64,000 bases of DNA from Sinomicrobium kalidii (lineage in GTDB: Bacteria > Bacteroidota > Bacteroidia > Flavobacteriales > Flavobacteriaceae). The notes below the pieces were generated by a model. It was given only the letters and a program-made list of their open reading frames with translations, made no database searches and was not told the origin of the DNA. The position numbers and the translations under genes are program-made. Within the stretch, counting starts at the first letter, position 1. Every line of letters begins with the position of its first letter. Positions 17,752 to 25,183 of the stretch are shown here, in pieces. The DNA is taken from positions 992,001-1,056,000 of the forward strand of contig NZ_CP089211.1 of assembly GCF_021183825.1 (NCBI RefSeq), read 5' to 3'.

Positions 17752-18834
17752 TTACGCTTTTAATATTTTCTCCTGATGGTTAATGGATTCCTGATGAATG
17801 GCCTTGAACATTTTCAACACAAATTCTTCGCTAAGTCCTTTTTCCTGGCCTTCGAGGATCATTCTTCCCAAGATTTCATTCCATCGCTTGCTTTGCAGCA
17901 CGGCAACGTTCTTCTGCTTTTTGAGTGTTCCGATCTCATCTGAAATTCTCATGCGTTTACCCAACGTTTCAACAAGCCCGTTGTCAATAATATCGATCTG
18001 CGCACGGAGCATCCCCAGTTTGTTGTTGTATTCGGCTTCCGCGTCGGTCTCCTTTCTTATTTTGAGGTCTTCCATAATCCGGATAAGGCTTGCGGGGGTT
18101 ACCTGTTGTGCGGCATCACTCCACGCATTGTCCGGATCGGTATGTGTTTCGATCATCAGTCCGTTAAAATTCAGGTCGAGTGCGGTCTGTGCCACATCGA
18201 AGATCATATCGCGTTTACCGGTAATGTGCGACGGATCGCAGATCAACGGCAGGTCGGGAAACCTGTTTTGCAGTTCAATGGCCAGCTGCCACTCGGGAAT
18301 ATTCCTGTACTTGGTTTTTTCATAAGTGGAAAAGCCCCTGTGAATCACTCCCAGTTTCCTGATATCTGCCGAATACAAACGTTCTATACCACCGAGCCAC
18401 AGTGCGAGATCGGGGTTTACCGGGTTTTTCACCAGCACCACCTTGTCCGTTCCTTTCAATGCATCGGCAATTTCCTGCACAATAAACGGGCTAACCGTAG
18501 ACCGGGCACCTATCCACAACAAGTCTACATCGTGTTCCAAAGCCAGTTTTACGTGAGCTGCATTGGCCACTTCGGTGGCCGTGAGCATCCCGGTTTCTTC
18601 CTTGGCTTTTTGCAGCCATTTTAATCCCAGGGCTCCTACACCTTCAAAATTTCCGGGACGTGTTCGGGGTTTCCAGATTCCCGCCCGCAGGTAGGTGACA
18701 TCGCTATCTTTGAGCTCATGCGCTATTTTTAATACCTGTTCTTCGGTTTCGGCACTGCAGGGCCCGGCAATTACCAGAGGGTGATCCAGTCCCAGATCGT
18801 CCAGCCATGCCCTCATCTCTTTCGAATTTTCCAT
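17752..18834 (-). CDS. aroF: Bifunctional DAHP synthase / chorismate mutase (type II)
   Basis: The first ~250 residues are a type I DAHP synthase (PEP + erythrose-4-phosphate to DAHP, entry to the shikimate pathway), with AGPCSAE, GIWKPRTRPGNFEG and CDPSHITGKR. Residues ~265-360 are an AroQ-type chorismate mutase helix bundle (LRAQIDIIDNGLVETLGKRM, SKRWNEIL). In such fusions the mutase domain often also acts as the allosteric sensor. No other chorismate mutase domain is on PheA or TyrA here, so this domain likely serves both branches. It is the fourth gene after the Phe/Tyr attenuator: pheA, aminotransferase, tyrA, then this gene. Confidence 0.96.
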   Translation of the reverse strand: MENSKEMRAWLDDLGLDHPLVIAGPCSAETEEQVLKIAHELKDSDVTYLRAGIWKPRTRPGNFEGVGALGLKWLQKAKEETGMLTATEVANAAHVKLALEHDVDLLWIGARSTVSPFIVQEIADALKGTDKVVLVKNPVNPDLALWLGGIERLYSADIRKLGVIHRGFSTYEKTKYRNIPEWQLAIELQNRFPDLPLICDPSHITGKRDMIFDVAQTALDLNFNGLMIETHTDPDNAWSDAAQQVTPASLIRIMEDLKIRKETDAEAEYNNKLGMLRAQIDIIDNGLVETLGKRMRISDEIGTLKKQKNVAVLQSKRWNEILGRMILEGQEKGLSEEFVLKMFKAIHQESINHQEKILKA

Positions 18835-18904
18835 GATCGTTTTTAATTTGTAAATCTTAGTTTTGGTTTCTTATTTTTTGTTGTGACTATTCTTTTTTTG
18901 AAAG

Positions 18905-18922
18905 GACCTACGGCTGTAGGTC
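18905..18922. repeat. Palindromic element (copy f)
   Basis: GACCTACGG...GTAGGTC has a G-T mismatch near the centre and is followed by TCCACG. It lies between tyrA (stop at 18949) and the DAHP synthase gene, and is the most divergent of the six like-oriented palindromes. Confidence 0.55.
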
Positions 18923-18925
18923 TCC

Positions 18926-18944
18926 ACGGGGTATCGTACCCCGT
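18926..18944. other. Hairpin directly after tyrA
   Basis: ACGGGGTA and TACCCCGT form a perfect 8-bp stem with a 3-base loop. It begins 5 bases past the tyrA stop, in the gap before the DAHP synthase gene. Confidence 0.6.
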
Positions 18945-18948
18945 AGGA

Positions 18949-19812
18949 TTATGACGCGGTGACATTCATCCCCTTCAGAATTTCCTTTATCCTGTTGGTG
19001 TTTTCCATCTCGTTGTAAATGGCATTGAAATCACCTTTCTGCATCAATTCCTTGAACTGTTGCAAATTGGCAATATACTCTTCCAGGGTTTCTATGACAT
19101 TGGCCTTGTTCTGCTCGAAAATAGGCGCCCACATGGCCGGTGAACTTTTTGCCAGGCGTACCGTGCTTTCGAATCCACTCCCGGCCATGTCAAAAATATC
19201 GCGTTCATTCTTTTCTTTTTCAATAACCGTCTTTCCCAACATAAAAGAACTGATATGTGACAAATGGGACACATAGGCTATATGCCTGTCGTGAGAGGCG
19301 GGATCCATGTACCGGATACGCATCCCGATATCCGTAAACAGTTTCAGTACTTTTTCCTGAAGCTTAAAAGCGGTCTTTTCCACCTCGCAAATAATATTCA
19401 CCTTGTTTTTATACAGTCCTTTCAGTGCCGCCGAAGGCCCGGAAAACTCCGTACCTGCAATGGGGTGGGCCGCAAGAAAGTTCCTCCGTTTGGGATGGTC
19501 TGCCACCACCTCACAGATCAGTGATTTGGTTGATCCCACATCAAAGACTACGGTATCGTCCCGCACCACGTCCAGGATCCCGGGCAGAAGTTTCATACTT
19601 GTGCTTACCGGTACGGCAACAATAACGGTATCTGCCTTTTCCAGGTCCTTTGGCTGGGCCTTTTTATCAATCAGCCCCAGGTCCAATGCCTGGCTCAGGT
19701 GTTCTTCGTCCGTATCGATACCGTAAACTTCCACATCTTCATACACCGATTTGATATCGAGGGCGAAAGATCCGCCTATCAGTCCGAGGCCTATTACGAA
19801 TACATTTGTCAT
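18949..19812 (-). CDS. tyrA: Prephenate dehydrogenase
   Basis: The enzyme oxidatively decarboxylates prephenate to 4-hydroxyphenylpyruvate on the tyrosine branch, with NAD(P). The ATG at 19812 gives 287 residues beginning MTNVFVIGLGLIGGSFALDI, a Rossmann GxGxxG at the very N-terminus. The upstream extension to 19869 is not homologous in style. FVVHPIAGTEFSGP-like (FLAAHPIAGTEFSGP) and SHLSHISSFMLG are prephenate dehydrogenase motifs. There is no chorismate mutase or ACT domain, unlike the E. coli T-protein; the mutase is on the next gene. Confidence 0.96.
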   Translation of the reverse strand: MTNVFVIGLGLIGGSFALDIKSVYEDVEVYGIDTDEEHLSQALDLGLIDKKAQPKDLEKADTVIVAVPVSTSMKLLPGILDVVRDDTVVFDVGSTKSLICEVVADHPKRRNFLAAHPIAGTEFSGPSAALKGLYKNKVNIICEVEKTAFKLQEKVLKLFTDIGMRIRYMDPASHDRHIAYVSHLSHISSFMLGKTVIEKEKNERDIFDMAGSGFESTVRLAKSSPAMWAPIFEQNKANVIETLEEYIANLQQFKELMQKGDFNAIYNEMENTNRIKEILKGMNVTAS

Positions 19813-19894
19813 TTTTTGTCTGTTTATCGGTCGGAAAAAGGCTAATCCTTTTTCTTTCTTTGTGAACATACGGGCCGTGTTTTCCCGGGAAGGG

Positions 19895-19916
19895 GAGACA
19901 TACGGCCGTATGTCTC
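19895..19916. repeat. Palindromic GAGAC...CGGCCG...GTCTC element (copy c)
   Basis: This is a perfect 22-base palindrome: GAGACATACGG and its exact complement. TACG follows on the aminotransferase side. It is 14 bases past the aminotransferase stop. Confidence 0.85.
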
Positions 19917-19929
19917 TACGTTATTTATA

Positions 19930-21090
19930 TTATATTCTGTTTATGGCTTCTTCTATTTTTTCTTTCGGTACGCACAGTGAAAAACGGATATATCCCTCAC
20001 CGTTTTTCCCGAAAATGGTTCCCGGGGTGATAAAAATACTTTTGTCGTACAGTATTTTATCGATAAATGCTTCTGCCGAATAAGGCACATGGCCATGCGT
20101 TTCCATGGGTAATTTTGCCCAGATAAACATTCCCACTGCATTTTTATCGTATGTACAACCCAGTTTTTCCGCCAGGCGGTATATCAGCTCCCTGCGTTCG
20201 CCATATACCTTGTTGATACCGGCGTACCAGTCTTCCGAACATTGCAATGCTGCCACGGCACCTTTCTGGATACCGTAGAACATGCCACTGTCCATGTTGC
20301 TCTTTACCTTCAGTACGGCGTTGATATTATTTTCACTCCCCAGCACCATCCCCACACGCCATCCGGCCATGTTGAACGTTTTGCTCAGCGAGTTGAGTTC
20401 AAGGGCCATGTCACCGGCCCCTTCCACCCCGAGTATACTGCGCGGGGAATCATTGAGCACAAAGCTGTACGGATTGTCATTGACCAGGAGGATATTATTT
20501 CTCCGTGCAAAAGCAACAAGATCGGTATACAGTTCCTGCGTCCCGTTGGTCCCCGTAGGCATGTGCGGATAGTTGAGCCACATTAACTTAACCCCGGAAA
20601 GGTCTTCTTTTTCGAGCGCCTTGAGGTCCGGCAGCCAGCCGTTACCTTCCGTGAGGTCGTAATACCTGGGTTTCGCACCTACCAGCCTGGTCACGGATGT
20701 ATAAGTGGGATAACCCGGATCGGGGATGAGCACCTCATCGCCCTCGTTCAGGAAGGTCAGTGAAATATGCATGATCCCTTCCTTAGAGCCCATTAGCGGG
20801 AGAATTTCCGTATCCCTGTTCAGTGTAACCCCGAACCGTTCTGCATAAAAATCCTTGATGCTTTCCCGGAGTTCCGGCAATCCCTGGTAGCTCTGGTATT
20901 GATGCGCCAGGCTGTCTTCTACGGAATTCCGCAAAGCGTTTATCACTTCCGGGGCAGGATGGAGATCGGGACTTCCTATCCCCATATTGATCACCGGTTT
21001 TCCTTCCGACATAAGCTGCCTTACCTCCCTCAGTTTCCTGGAAAAGTAGTATTCCTCTATCGTATTTAACCGTTTGGCTACCTCAATCAT
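19930..21090 (-). CDS. Pyridoxal-phosphate aminotransferase (probable aromatic)
   Basis: This 386-residue class I/II aminotransferase has the PLP-binding lysine in SLSKTFNMAGWRVG. Its N-terminus contains INMGIGSPDLHPAPEV, a typical fold-type I start. Its position between pheA and tyrA, overlapping pheA by 4 bases (ATG within the end of pheA), implies that it transaminates phenylpyruvate and 4-hydroxyphenylpyruvate to Phe and Tyr. Sequence alone cannot exclude aspartate or another amino donor preference. It is the second gene of the attenuator-controlled operon. Confidence 0.9.
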   Translation of the reverse strand: MIEVAKRLNTIEEYYFSRKLREVRQLMSEGKPVINMGIGSPDLHPAPEVINALRNSVEDSLAHQYQSYQGLPELRESIKDFYAERFGVTLNRDTEILPLMGSKEGIMHISLTFLNEGDEVLIPDPGYPTYTSVTRLVGAKPRYYDLTEGNGWLPDLKALEKEDLSGVKLMWLNYPHMPTGTNGTQELYTDLVAFARRNNILLVNDNPYSFVLNDSPRSILGVEGAGDMALELNSLSKTFNMAGWRVGMVLGSENNINAVLKVKSNMDSGMFYGIQKGAVAALQCSEDWYAGINKVYGERRELIYRLAEKLGCTYDKNAVGMFIWAKLPMETHGHVPYSAEAFIDKILYDKSIFITPGTIFGKNGEGYIRFSLCVPKEKIEEAINRI

Positions 21091-21914
21091 AATTTTGCAT
21101 TTTTGTATTCTCCCAGTATTTTAAAACTTTCCGTCATGATATCCAGCAGGGATTTCGCCTTTTTAAAGTCGTCATACTTTTCAAAAGTCACGTCTACGAA
21201 AAAGGAATATTTCCAGGGTGTTTCTATAACGGGAAGGGATTGTAATTTGGTCAGATTCAGCCGGCAATCGCTCATTACATTAAGTACGGTAGCCAGGCTT
21301 CCGCGTTTGTGATCGGTCATGAATTTCACCGAGGCCTTGTTTATGTCTTCTTCGGGCAGTACCGAGTTTTTGGTCTGTAAAATAACGAACCGGGTGGAAT
21401 TGTCCCGGATGGTCTGGATATTTTCAGCAAGTATTCCCATACCGAAAAGTTCCGCAGCGGTTTTGCTGGCTATTGCCCCCACGCCTTTAAGGCCGTTCTG
21501 CTGAATTCTCCTCGCTGTCTCTGCCGTATCGGCATCTTCCACGAGTTTTATGTGCGGGAACTGCTTAAAAAACTGTTTACATTGCAGGAGTGCCATGGGA
21601 TGAGAGTACACTTCCCTGAGATCGTCTATTTTCTGTCCCGGCAACGCCATCAGGTTATGGTGGATGTTGACGTAGTGCTCCCCGATAATGTGCAGTTGAT
21701 TATTGTCTATGAGTGCGTAATTGGGGATGATAGACCCTGCTATGGAATTTTCTATGGCCATAACGGCACTGTTTACGGTTTTGTCCAGAAGGCTGTCTAC
21801 CAGAATATCGAAAGAAAGGCATTCCAGGATATCGATATCCTCACTGAAATATTCTCTTGCCACCTGGTGGTGAAAAGATCCTTTAATTCCCTGTATGGCT
21901 ACTTTCCTGTTCAT
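21087..21914 (-). CDS. pheA: Prephenate dehydratase
   Basis: The enzyme converts prephenate to phenylpyruvate, the committed phenylalanine step. The 275 residues comprise the dehydratase domain (MNRKVAIQGIKGSFHHQVAREYF; NSTRFVILQTK with the conserved Thr-Arg-Phe) and a C-terminal ACT domain (GSLATVLNVMSDCRLNLTKL) for phenylalanine feedback. It has no N-terminal chorismate mutase, unlike the E. coli P-protein. It is the first structural gene after the leader peptide and attenuator at 21963-22096 and overlaps the aminotransferase by 4 bases, so it is likely translationally coupled. Confidence 0.96.
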   Translation of the reverse strand: MNRKVAIQGIKGSFHHQVAREYFSEDIDILECLSFDILVDSLLDKTVNSAVMAIENSIAGSIIPNYALIDNNQLHIIGEHYVNIHHNLMALPGQKIDDLREVYSHPMALLQCKQFFKQFPHIKLVEDADTAETARRIQQNGLKGVGAIASKTAAELFGMGILAENIQTIRDNSTRFVILQTKNSVLPEEDINKASVKFMTDHKRGSLATVLNVMSDCRLNLTKLQSLPVIETPWKYSFFVDVTFEKYDDFKKAKSLLDIMTESFKILGEYKNAKL

Positions 21915-21962
21915 ATTGTTGCAATTACCTGCATATTTTTTGTGATTGCGATTTTTCAGACC

Positions 21963-21990
21963 AAAAAAAAGTCCCGGAAAATCCGGGACT
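21963..21990 (-). terminator. Attenuator terminator of the phe/tyr operon
   Basis: On the minus strand, AGTCCCGGA and TCCGGGACT form a 9-bp stem with a TTT loop, followed by 7-8 T. It lies upstream of pheA (48 bases before its ATG) and downstream of the leader peptide, so it must act as a conditional (attenuator) terminator. Its 5' arm (21984-21989) is complementary to an upstream CGGGAC segment, which defines a competing antiterminator. Confidence 0.9.
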
Positions 21991-22084
21991 CGTCATATAT
22001 TTTTGCATTCAAAATAACTTATAACTGTCCCGTCCTTCCTTTAAAAAAGTAAAAGAAGAAAAAATAAAAGTTCCAGTTATAAGT
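21984..22084 (-). promoter_or_regulatory. Phe/Tyr transcription attenuator, competing helices
   Basis: Three mutually exclusive helices are readable in the transcript. Helix 1:2 is a perfect 11-bp pairing of ACTTATAACTG (22074-22084, leader codons 5-8) with its complement at 22017-22027. Helix 2:3 pairs CGGGAC-A-GTTATA (22020-22032) with TATGAC-GA-GTCCCG (21984-21997), 12 bp with a small internal loop. Helix 3:4 is the terminator. A ribosome stalled on the Phe/Tyr codons (codons 10-18), which follow region 1 directly, would mask region 1 and free region 2 to form the antiterminator. With ample Phe-tRNA and Tyr-tRNA the terminator forms. Confidence 0.85.
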
Positions 22085-22096
22085 AATCTGAGTCAT
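22019..22096 (-). CDS. Phe/Tyr-rich attenuator leader peptide
   Basis: This is a 25-codon open frame with ATG at 22096-22094 and TAA at 22021-22019. Residues 8-18 are Trp-Asn-Phe-Tyr-Phe-Phe-Phe-Phe-Tyr-Phe-Phe. In total there are 7 Phe, 3 Tyr and 1 Trp among 25 residues, and the C-terminus is KGRTGQL. Its position between promoter and attenuator terminator, directly upstream of pheA-aminotransferase-tyrA-DAHP synthase, makes it a regulatory peptide comparable in role to PheL of enterobacteria. The Phe/Tyr codon mix matches an operon that makes both amino acids. There is no obvious Shine-Dalgarno. A minimal ATG-AAA-TAA frame lies just upstream. Confidence 0.88.
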   Translation of the reverse strand: MTQITYNWNFYFFFFYFFKGRTGQL

Positions 22097-22118
22097 TTGT
22101 TTATTTCATTTGACGCTG

Positions 22119-22148
22119 CTAAAGTAATTATAAATTTGAAATAGGCAA
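22119..22148 (-). promoter_or_regulatory. Predicted promoter of the phe/tyr operon
   Basis: On the minus strand, TTG (22148-22146), a 19-base spacer and TACTTTAG (22126-22119) fit the Bacteroidetes pattern TTTG-N19-TAnnTTTG with one or two mismatches. The expected transcript start is ~22113, giving a ~17-base leader before the leader-peptide ATG. Confidence 0.6.
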
Positions 22149-22267
22149 CACGGGAAAAGCATTTTTTTTGATTTCCCCGGAAAAAAACAGGAAAATGACA
22201 AATTGAAAATTTAAGCAAGTGTTTTTTAGTAAATAAACGCAGGTAAGATGTAAGACTGCAGGACTTA

Positions 22268-22515
22268 GAGCTTGTTTAAAAAAAATTCATCCCGATAAAT
22301 ATCGGGAGGCTAAAAAAATGCCCTTTTTGTTGCCGGCGCGCCACCTGGCCCCTTCACTAAAAACAGCCGCTGGCTGTTTTCTTAACGTTCGGTCCTGTCT
22401 TTTTCTCCCACCATAGCTACGGCTATGCTCCCGATAGAAATCGGGATCAAAAAAGCCTTCATATGGAGCAAAAATCATCATTTTTCGCTACAATCAATCC
22501 TTTCTAAACAAGCTC
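22268..22515. repeat. 248-bp palindromic element with terminal inverted repeats
   Basis: GAGCTTGTTTA (22268-22278) and its complement TAAACAAGCTC (22505-22515) bound a block with several internal hairpins: CCCGATAAATATCGGG, AAACAGCC/GGCTGTTT near 22354-22381, CATAGC/GCTATG, and CCCGAT/ATCGGG near 22430-22453. A 64-codon minus-strand frame spans it, but its sequence is explained by the hairpins, so I do not call a protein. A related element with covarying hairpin arms is at 43067-43260. There is no transposase, so it is a non-autonomous or structural repeat. The rest of 22097-22709 holds degenerate TAAGAC-type repeats and the gldA promoter. Confidence 0.7.
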
Positions 22516-22646
22516 TTAAGACGGAGGATCTTATGCGAACCGTTCGACCGATGGTTAGTTCTGTGTCTTAAATCCTGATATCCTGAATCAAAATTGTTTT
22601 TTGGAAAAGTCCGGATCACTTCTATTTGAAGAAGTATTTAAAAACA

Positions 22647-22677
22647 TTTAGCCTTAATATCCGTTTATGTATTTTTG
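22647..22677 (+). promoter_or_regulatory. Predicted gldA promoter
   Basis: TTTA (22647-22650), a 19-base spacer and TATTTTTG (22670-22677), the last an exact TAnnTTTG box, precede the gldA ATG by ~33 bases. Confidence 0.6.
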
Positions 22678-22709
22678 AAGACCGATAACAGCCGCTAAAC
22701 ATCCGAACC

Positions 22710-23624
22710 ATGTCTATAGAAGTTACCGATATATCCAAGACTTACGGAAACCAAAAAGCCCTGGACGCCGTATCCTTCGCCATACAAAAAGGTGAGATCG
22801 TGGGATTCCTTGGGCCCAACGGTGCCGGAAAATCGACCCTGATGAAGATACTGACCACCTATATTACTGCCGACAGCGGCCGGGCCAGGCTAAATGGTTG
22901 TGATGTGACCACCCGGAAAAAGGAGGTCCAGAAAAGCATCGGGTATCTCCCGGAACACAATCCCTTGTACCTGGATATGTACGTAAAGGAATACCTCGGT
23001 TTCAGTGCTTCCGTATACCGGTCGGCGGGGAAAAGAATCCGGAAAGACCGTATTGCAGAGGTTATCGAACTTACCGGACTTGCGCCGGAGGCTCATAAAA
23101 AGATAGGACAGCTTTCCAAGGGATACCGCCAGCGTGCCGGACTTGCCGCGGCCATGCTGCACGATCCGGAAGTACTTATTCTCGATGAGCCCACTACCGG
23201 CCTTGACCCTAACCAGCTTGTCGAGATCAGGGGACTCATCAGGGACATGGGGAGTGAAAAGACCGTACTGCTCTCCACCCATATCATGCAGGAAGTAGAG
23301 GCTATCTGCGACAGGGTGATCATTATCAATAAGGGAACAATCGCGGCGGACAAAAAACTGGCTTCCCTGAGGGAAGGAACCGCACAAATTATCGAGGTGG
23401 AATTCGATTACCGGGTGGAACCTGTTTTATTGGAAAACCTTCCGAACATCGCTTCAGTAAACAATATTTACGACTTTGTCTACGAACTCCGGTTTGACAC
23501 TTCGAAGGACATGCGGCCGACCGTATTTGATTTTGCCCACGACAACGGGCTAAAGACCCTGCAGCTCAACAAAAAGAACCGGAACCTGGAAAGTCTGTTC
23601 CGGGAATTGACCAAGGCCCAATAA
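22710..23624 (+). CDS. gldA: Gliding-motility ABC transporter ATP-binding protein GldA
   Basis: This 304-residue ABC ATPase has Walker A GPNGAGKST (35-43), signature LSKGY (135-139), Walker B VLILDE (155-160) and the switch His191. Sequence style and length fit GldA, which with the GldF and GldG membrane proteins is required for gliding motility in Flavobacterium. gldF and gldG are not adjacent, which is usual in this family. A C-terminal ~85-residue extension after the ATPase core (LENLPNIASVNNIYDFVYEL onward) is like the substrate-specific tail of GldA and related exporters. Other ABC-2 type ATPases remain possible. Confidence 0.85.
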   Translation: MSIEVTDISKTYGNQKALDAVSFAIQKGEIVGFLGPNGAGKSTLMKILTTYITADSGRARLNGCDVTTRKKEVQKSIGYLPEHNPLYLDMYVKEYLGFSASVYRSAGKRIRKDRIAEVIELTGLAPEAHKKIGQLSKGYRQRAGLAAAMLHDPEVLILDEPTTGLDPNQLVEIRGLIRDMGSEKTVLLSTHIMQEVEAICDRVIIINKGTIAADKKLASLREGTAQIIEVEFDYRVEPVLLENLPNIASVNNIYDFVYELRFDTSKDMRPTVFDFAHDNGLKTLQLNKKNRNLESLFRELTKAQ

Positions 23625-23745
23625 TCCTGAATATTTCGTTCCGGCAACCGGAACTCCATACATACCACATTGAAAATAAGCATATAATCAAATATTTTGC
23701 TTAACTTCAGGTTCTGTTATCATCCATATAAAATTCGCGGGCACG

Positions 23746-24441
23746 TTGAGGATAACCGGTTTTTCAGATCAAAAAAACAGACAGGTTGCCGCCGTCATCC
23801 TTTTTTTTTACCTTTTGGTGCAGGGATTTCAGTTTTACATATTCGCAACTTCCCCCTCAGCAGAAACTCCCGCGGAACGACTGATCAGGGAGGCCACGGA
23901 CATCCATCTCTGGCGTTCATTTCTGCTTCTCGTCTCCTTTTTTCTGATGATCCATGTATTCCTGGTCATCTGTTCCTATAACCTGAACTACAATTTTACA
24001 CTCACGGCGTGTGCCTTTATCGGGTTGTTCAGCTTCTGTTTCCTGGAGATCCTTATCCGCTCTGTCGAATTGTTTTACATACAGCGCTCTCTTCCCGGTG
24101 CTTTTGTTTCGAAAGGCAGTGATAAGGAAAACATTTTAATGCAATACACCTTGTTTCAGTCCGTTCAATACGCCTTGTATTTCCCGTTAATGTTAACACA
24201 GGCTATCGGAAGCACCATTCTTGCATTTAAATTTTCCAATCGTCGCAAAATAAATATCCTGATAAACATAGCCTTCGGTATCAACGCCATCCGCCTGGGC
24301 ATAAGGTTGTTGGGCATGTACCTGGAAATAGATCTCCTCAACAGGTGGAGTTTCAATATTTACCTGCCTGCCATTATCACAATTTTCGGATTGATGATCG
24401 CATGGCTTCTCAGGGTAAAGGAAGAATCATTTAATCCCTGA
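23746..24441 (+). CDS. Hypothetical multi-pass membrane protein
   Basis: I do not recognise a family for this 231-residue protein. It has about six hydrophobic segments (around residues 15-33, 55-78, 82-103, 133-155, 168-190 and 203-224). Short polar loops and a charged C-terminal end (RVKEESFNP) follow. An extracytoplasmic or cytoplasmic loop near 108-128 contains RSLPGAFVSKGSDKENI. The gene follows gldA by 120 bases on the same strand. Its 3' end overlaps the convergent DUF2807 gene by 11 bases. The function is unknown; a role with GldA is only suggested by neighbourhood. Confidence 0.75.
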   Translation: MRITGFSDQKNRQVAAVILFFYLLVQGFQFYIFATSPSAETPAERLIREATDIHLWRSFLLLVSFFLMIHVFLVICSYNLNYNFTLTACAFIGLFSFCFLEILIRSVELFYIQRSLPGAFVSKGSDKENILMQYTLFQSVQYALYFPLMLTQAIGSTILAFKFSNRRKINILINIAFGINAIRLGIRLLGMYLEIDLLNRWSFNIYLPAIITIFGLMIAWLLRVKEESFNP

Positions 24442-25174
24442 ATCGCAATTTTCCCCTGTAATGCTCCGTGATATCCACCTCGGGAGGACGGTTTACGGAT
24501 ATGATGTCACCCGTGCTGTAAATATCTCCTGAAATACGCTGTACGGGATGAACAATAATATCGTTGGAACTGCGGTGATAGATATGTACTTCATCCGCAA
24601 TAAAATCTGCAGCTTCGATACGGGAATTCCCTGCCGCAAGATAGAGGTTCACTCTTTTCGTACTCCCCTTCAGATAGCAATTGGACAGATTGTTAAACAC
24701 CAGCCCGAAACTGTTGTTTTCCATATGCAGGTAAAAATCACCTACATTTTGATAGTCGCTCTGATAGTTTTCGGAAACAATCCTGAGGTCCGGGTAGGTA
24801 AGCACTCCGTCCGACCGGATATCGAACTGGGTGGAACTCCGTATTTCAGTAATATCCGGGGCAGTTACGTATATTGTTGTTTTATCGTAGTCCCTCAGAA
24901 AATTACAGGAAGCAGTATTGGAAAGGACTAATTGTCCGTCATTTACTTCGGCCCTGATGTCATTGACCAGGTTTTTCCCCGTTTCTACGACCACGCTGTG
25001 TTGTTGGCCTTCCTTCAGCACCATTTCCACTCCTTCCCTGACCAGGATCGTCGTAAAACCCGTTACTTCGACTTCACGCCGTACCGTACTACCGGCCGTT
25101 TTAAAACAGTCGTTGCCATCCTCACTGTTACAGGAAAGGAGAAGCACCATAAATATACATGCCAGTTTTCTCAT
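24431..25174 (-). CDS. DUF2807 (auto-transporter-like head) lipoprotein
   Basis: This 247-residue secreted lipoprotein has a signal peptide with lipobox LLLSC, giving acylated Cys15. The following NSED residues are acidic, as in surface-export signals of Bacteroidetes lipoproteins, so a cell-surface location is plausible. The mature part is a right-handed beta-helix-like DUF2807 domain, with REVEVTGFTTILVREGVEMVLKEG-like segments (GFTTILVREGV, VVVETGKNLV, IEVRSS-type turns). It lies 9 bases downstream of the PagL-like gene on the same strand, so the two are probably cotranscribed. The function of DUF2807 is not established. Confidence 0.85.
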   Translation of the reverse strand: MRKLACIFMVLLLSCNSEDGNDCFKTAGSTVRREVEVTGFTTILVREGVEMVLKEGQQHSVVVETGKNLVNDIRAEVNDGQLVLSNTASCNFLRDYDKTTIYVTAPDITEIRSSTQFDIRSDGVLTYPDLRIVSENYQSDYQNVGDFYLHMENNSFGLVFNNLSNCYLKGSTKRVNLYLAAGNSRIEAADFIADEVHIYHRSSNDIIVHPVQRISGDIYSTGDIISVNRPPEVDITEHYRGKLRFRD

Positions 25175-25183
25175 CTGTCCGAA

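Noticed and set aside
22287..22481. 64-codon minus-strand frame
   Set aside because: It is wholly contained in the palindromic element 22268-22515. Its sequence follows from the hairpins rather than from coding constraint.
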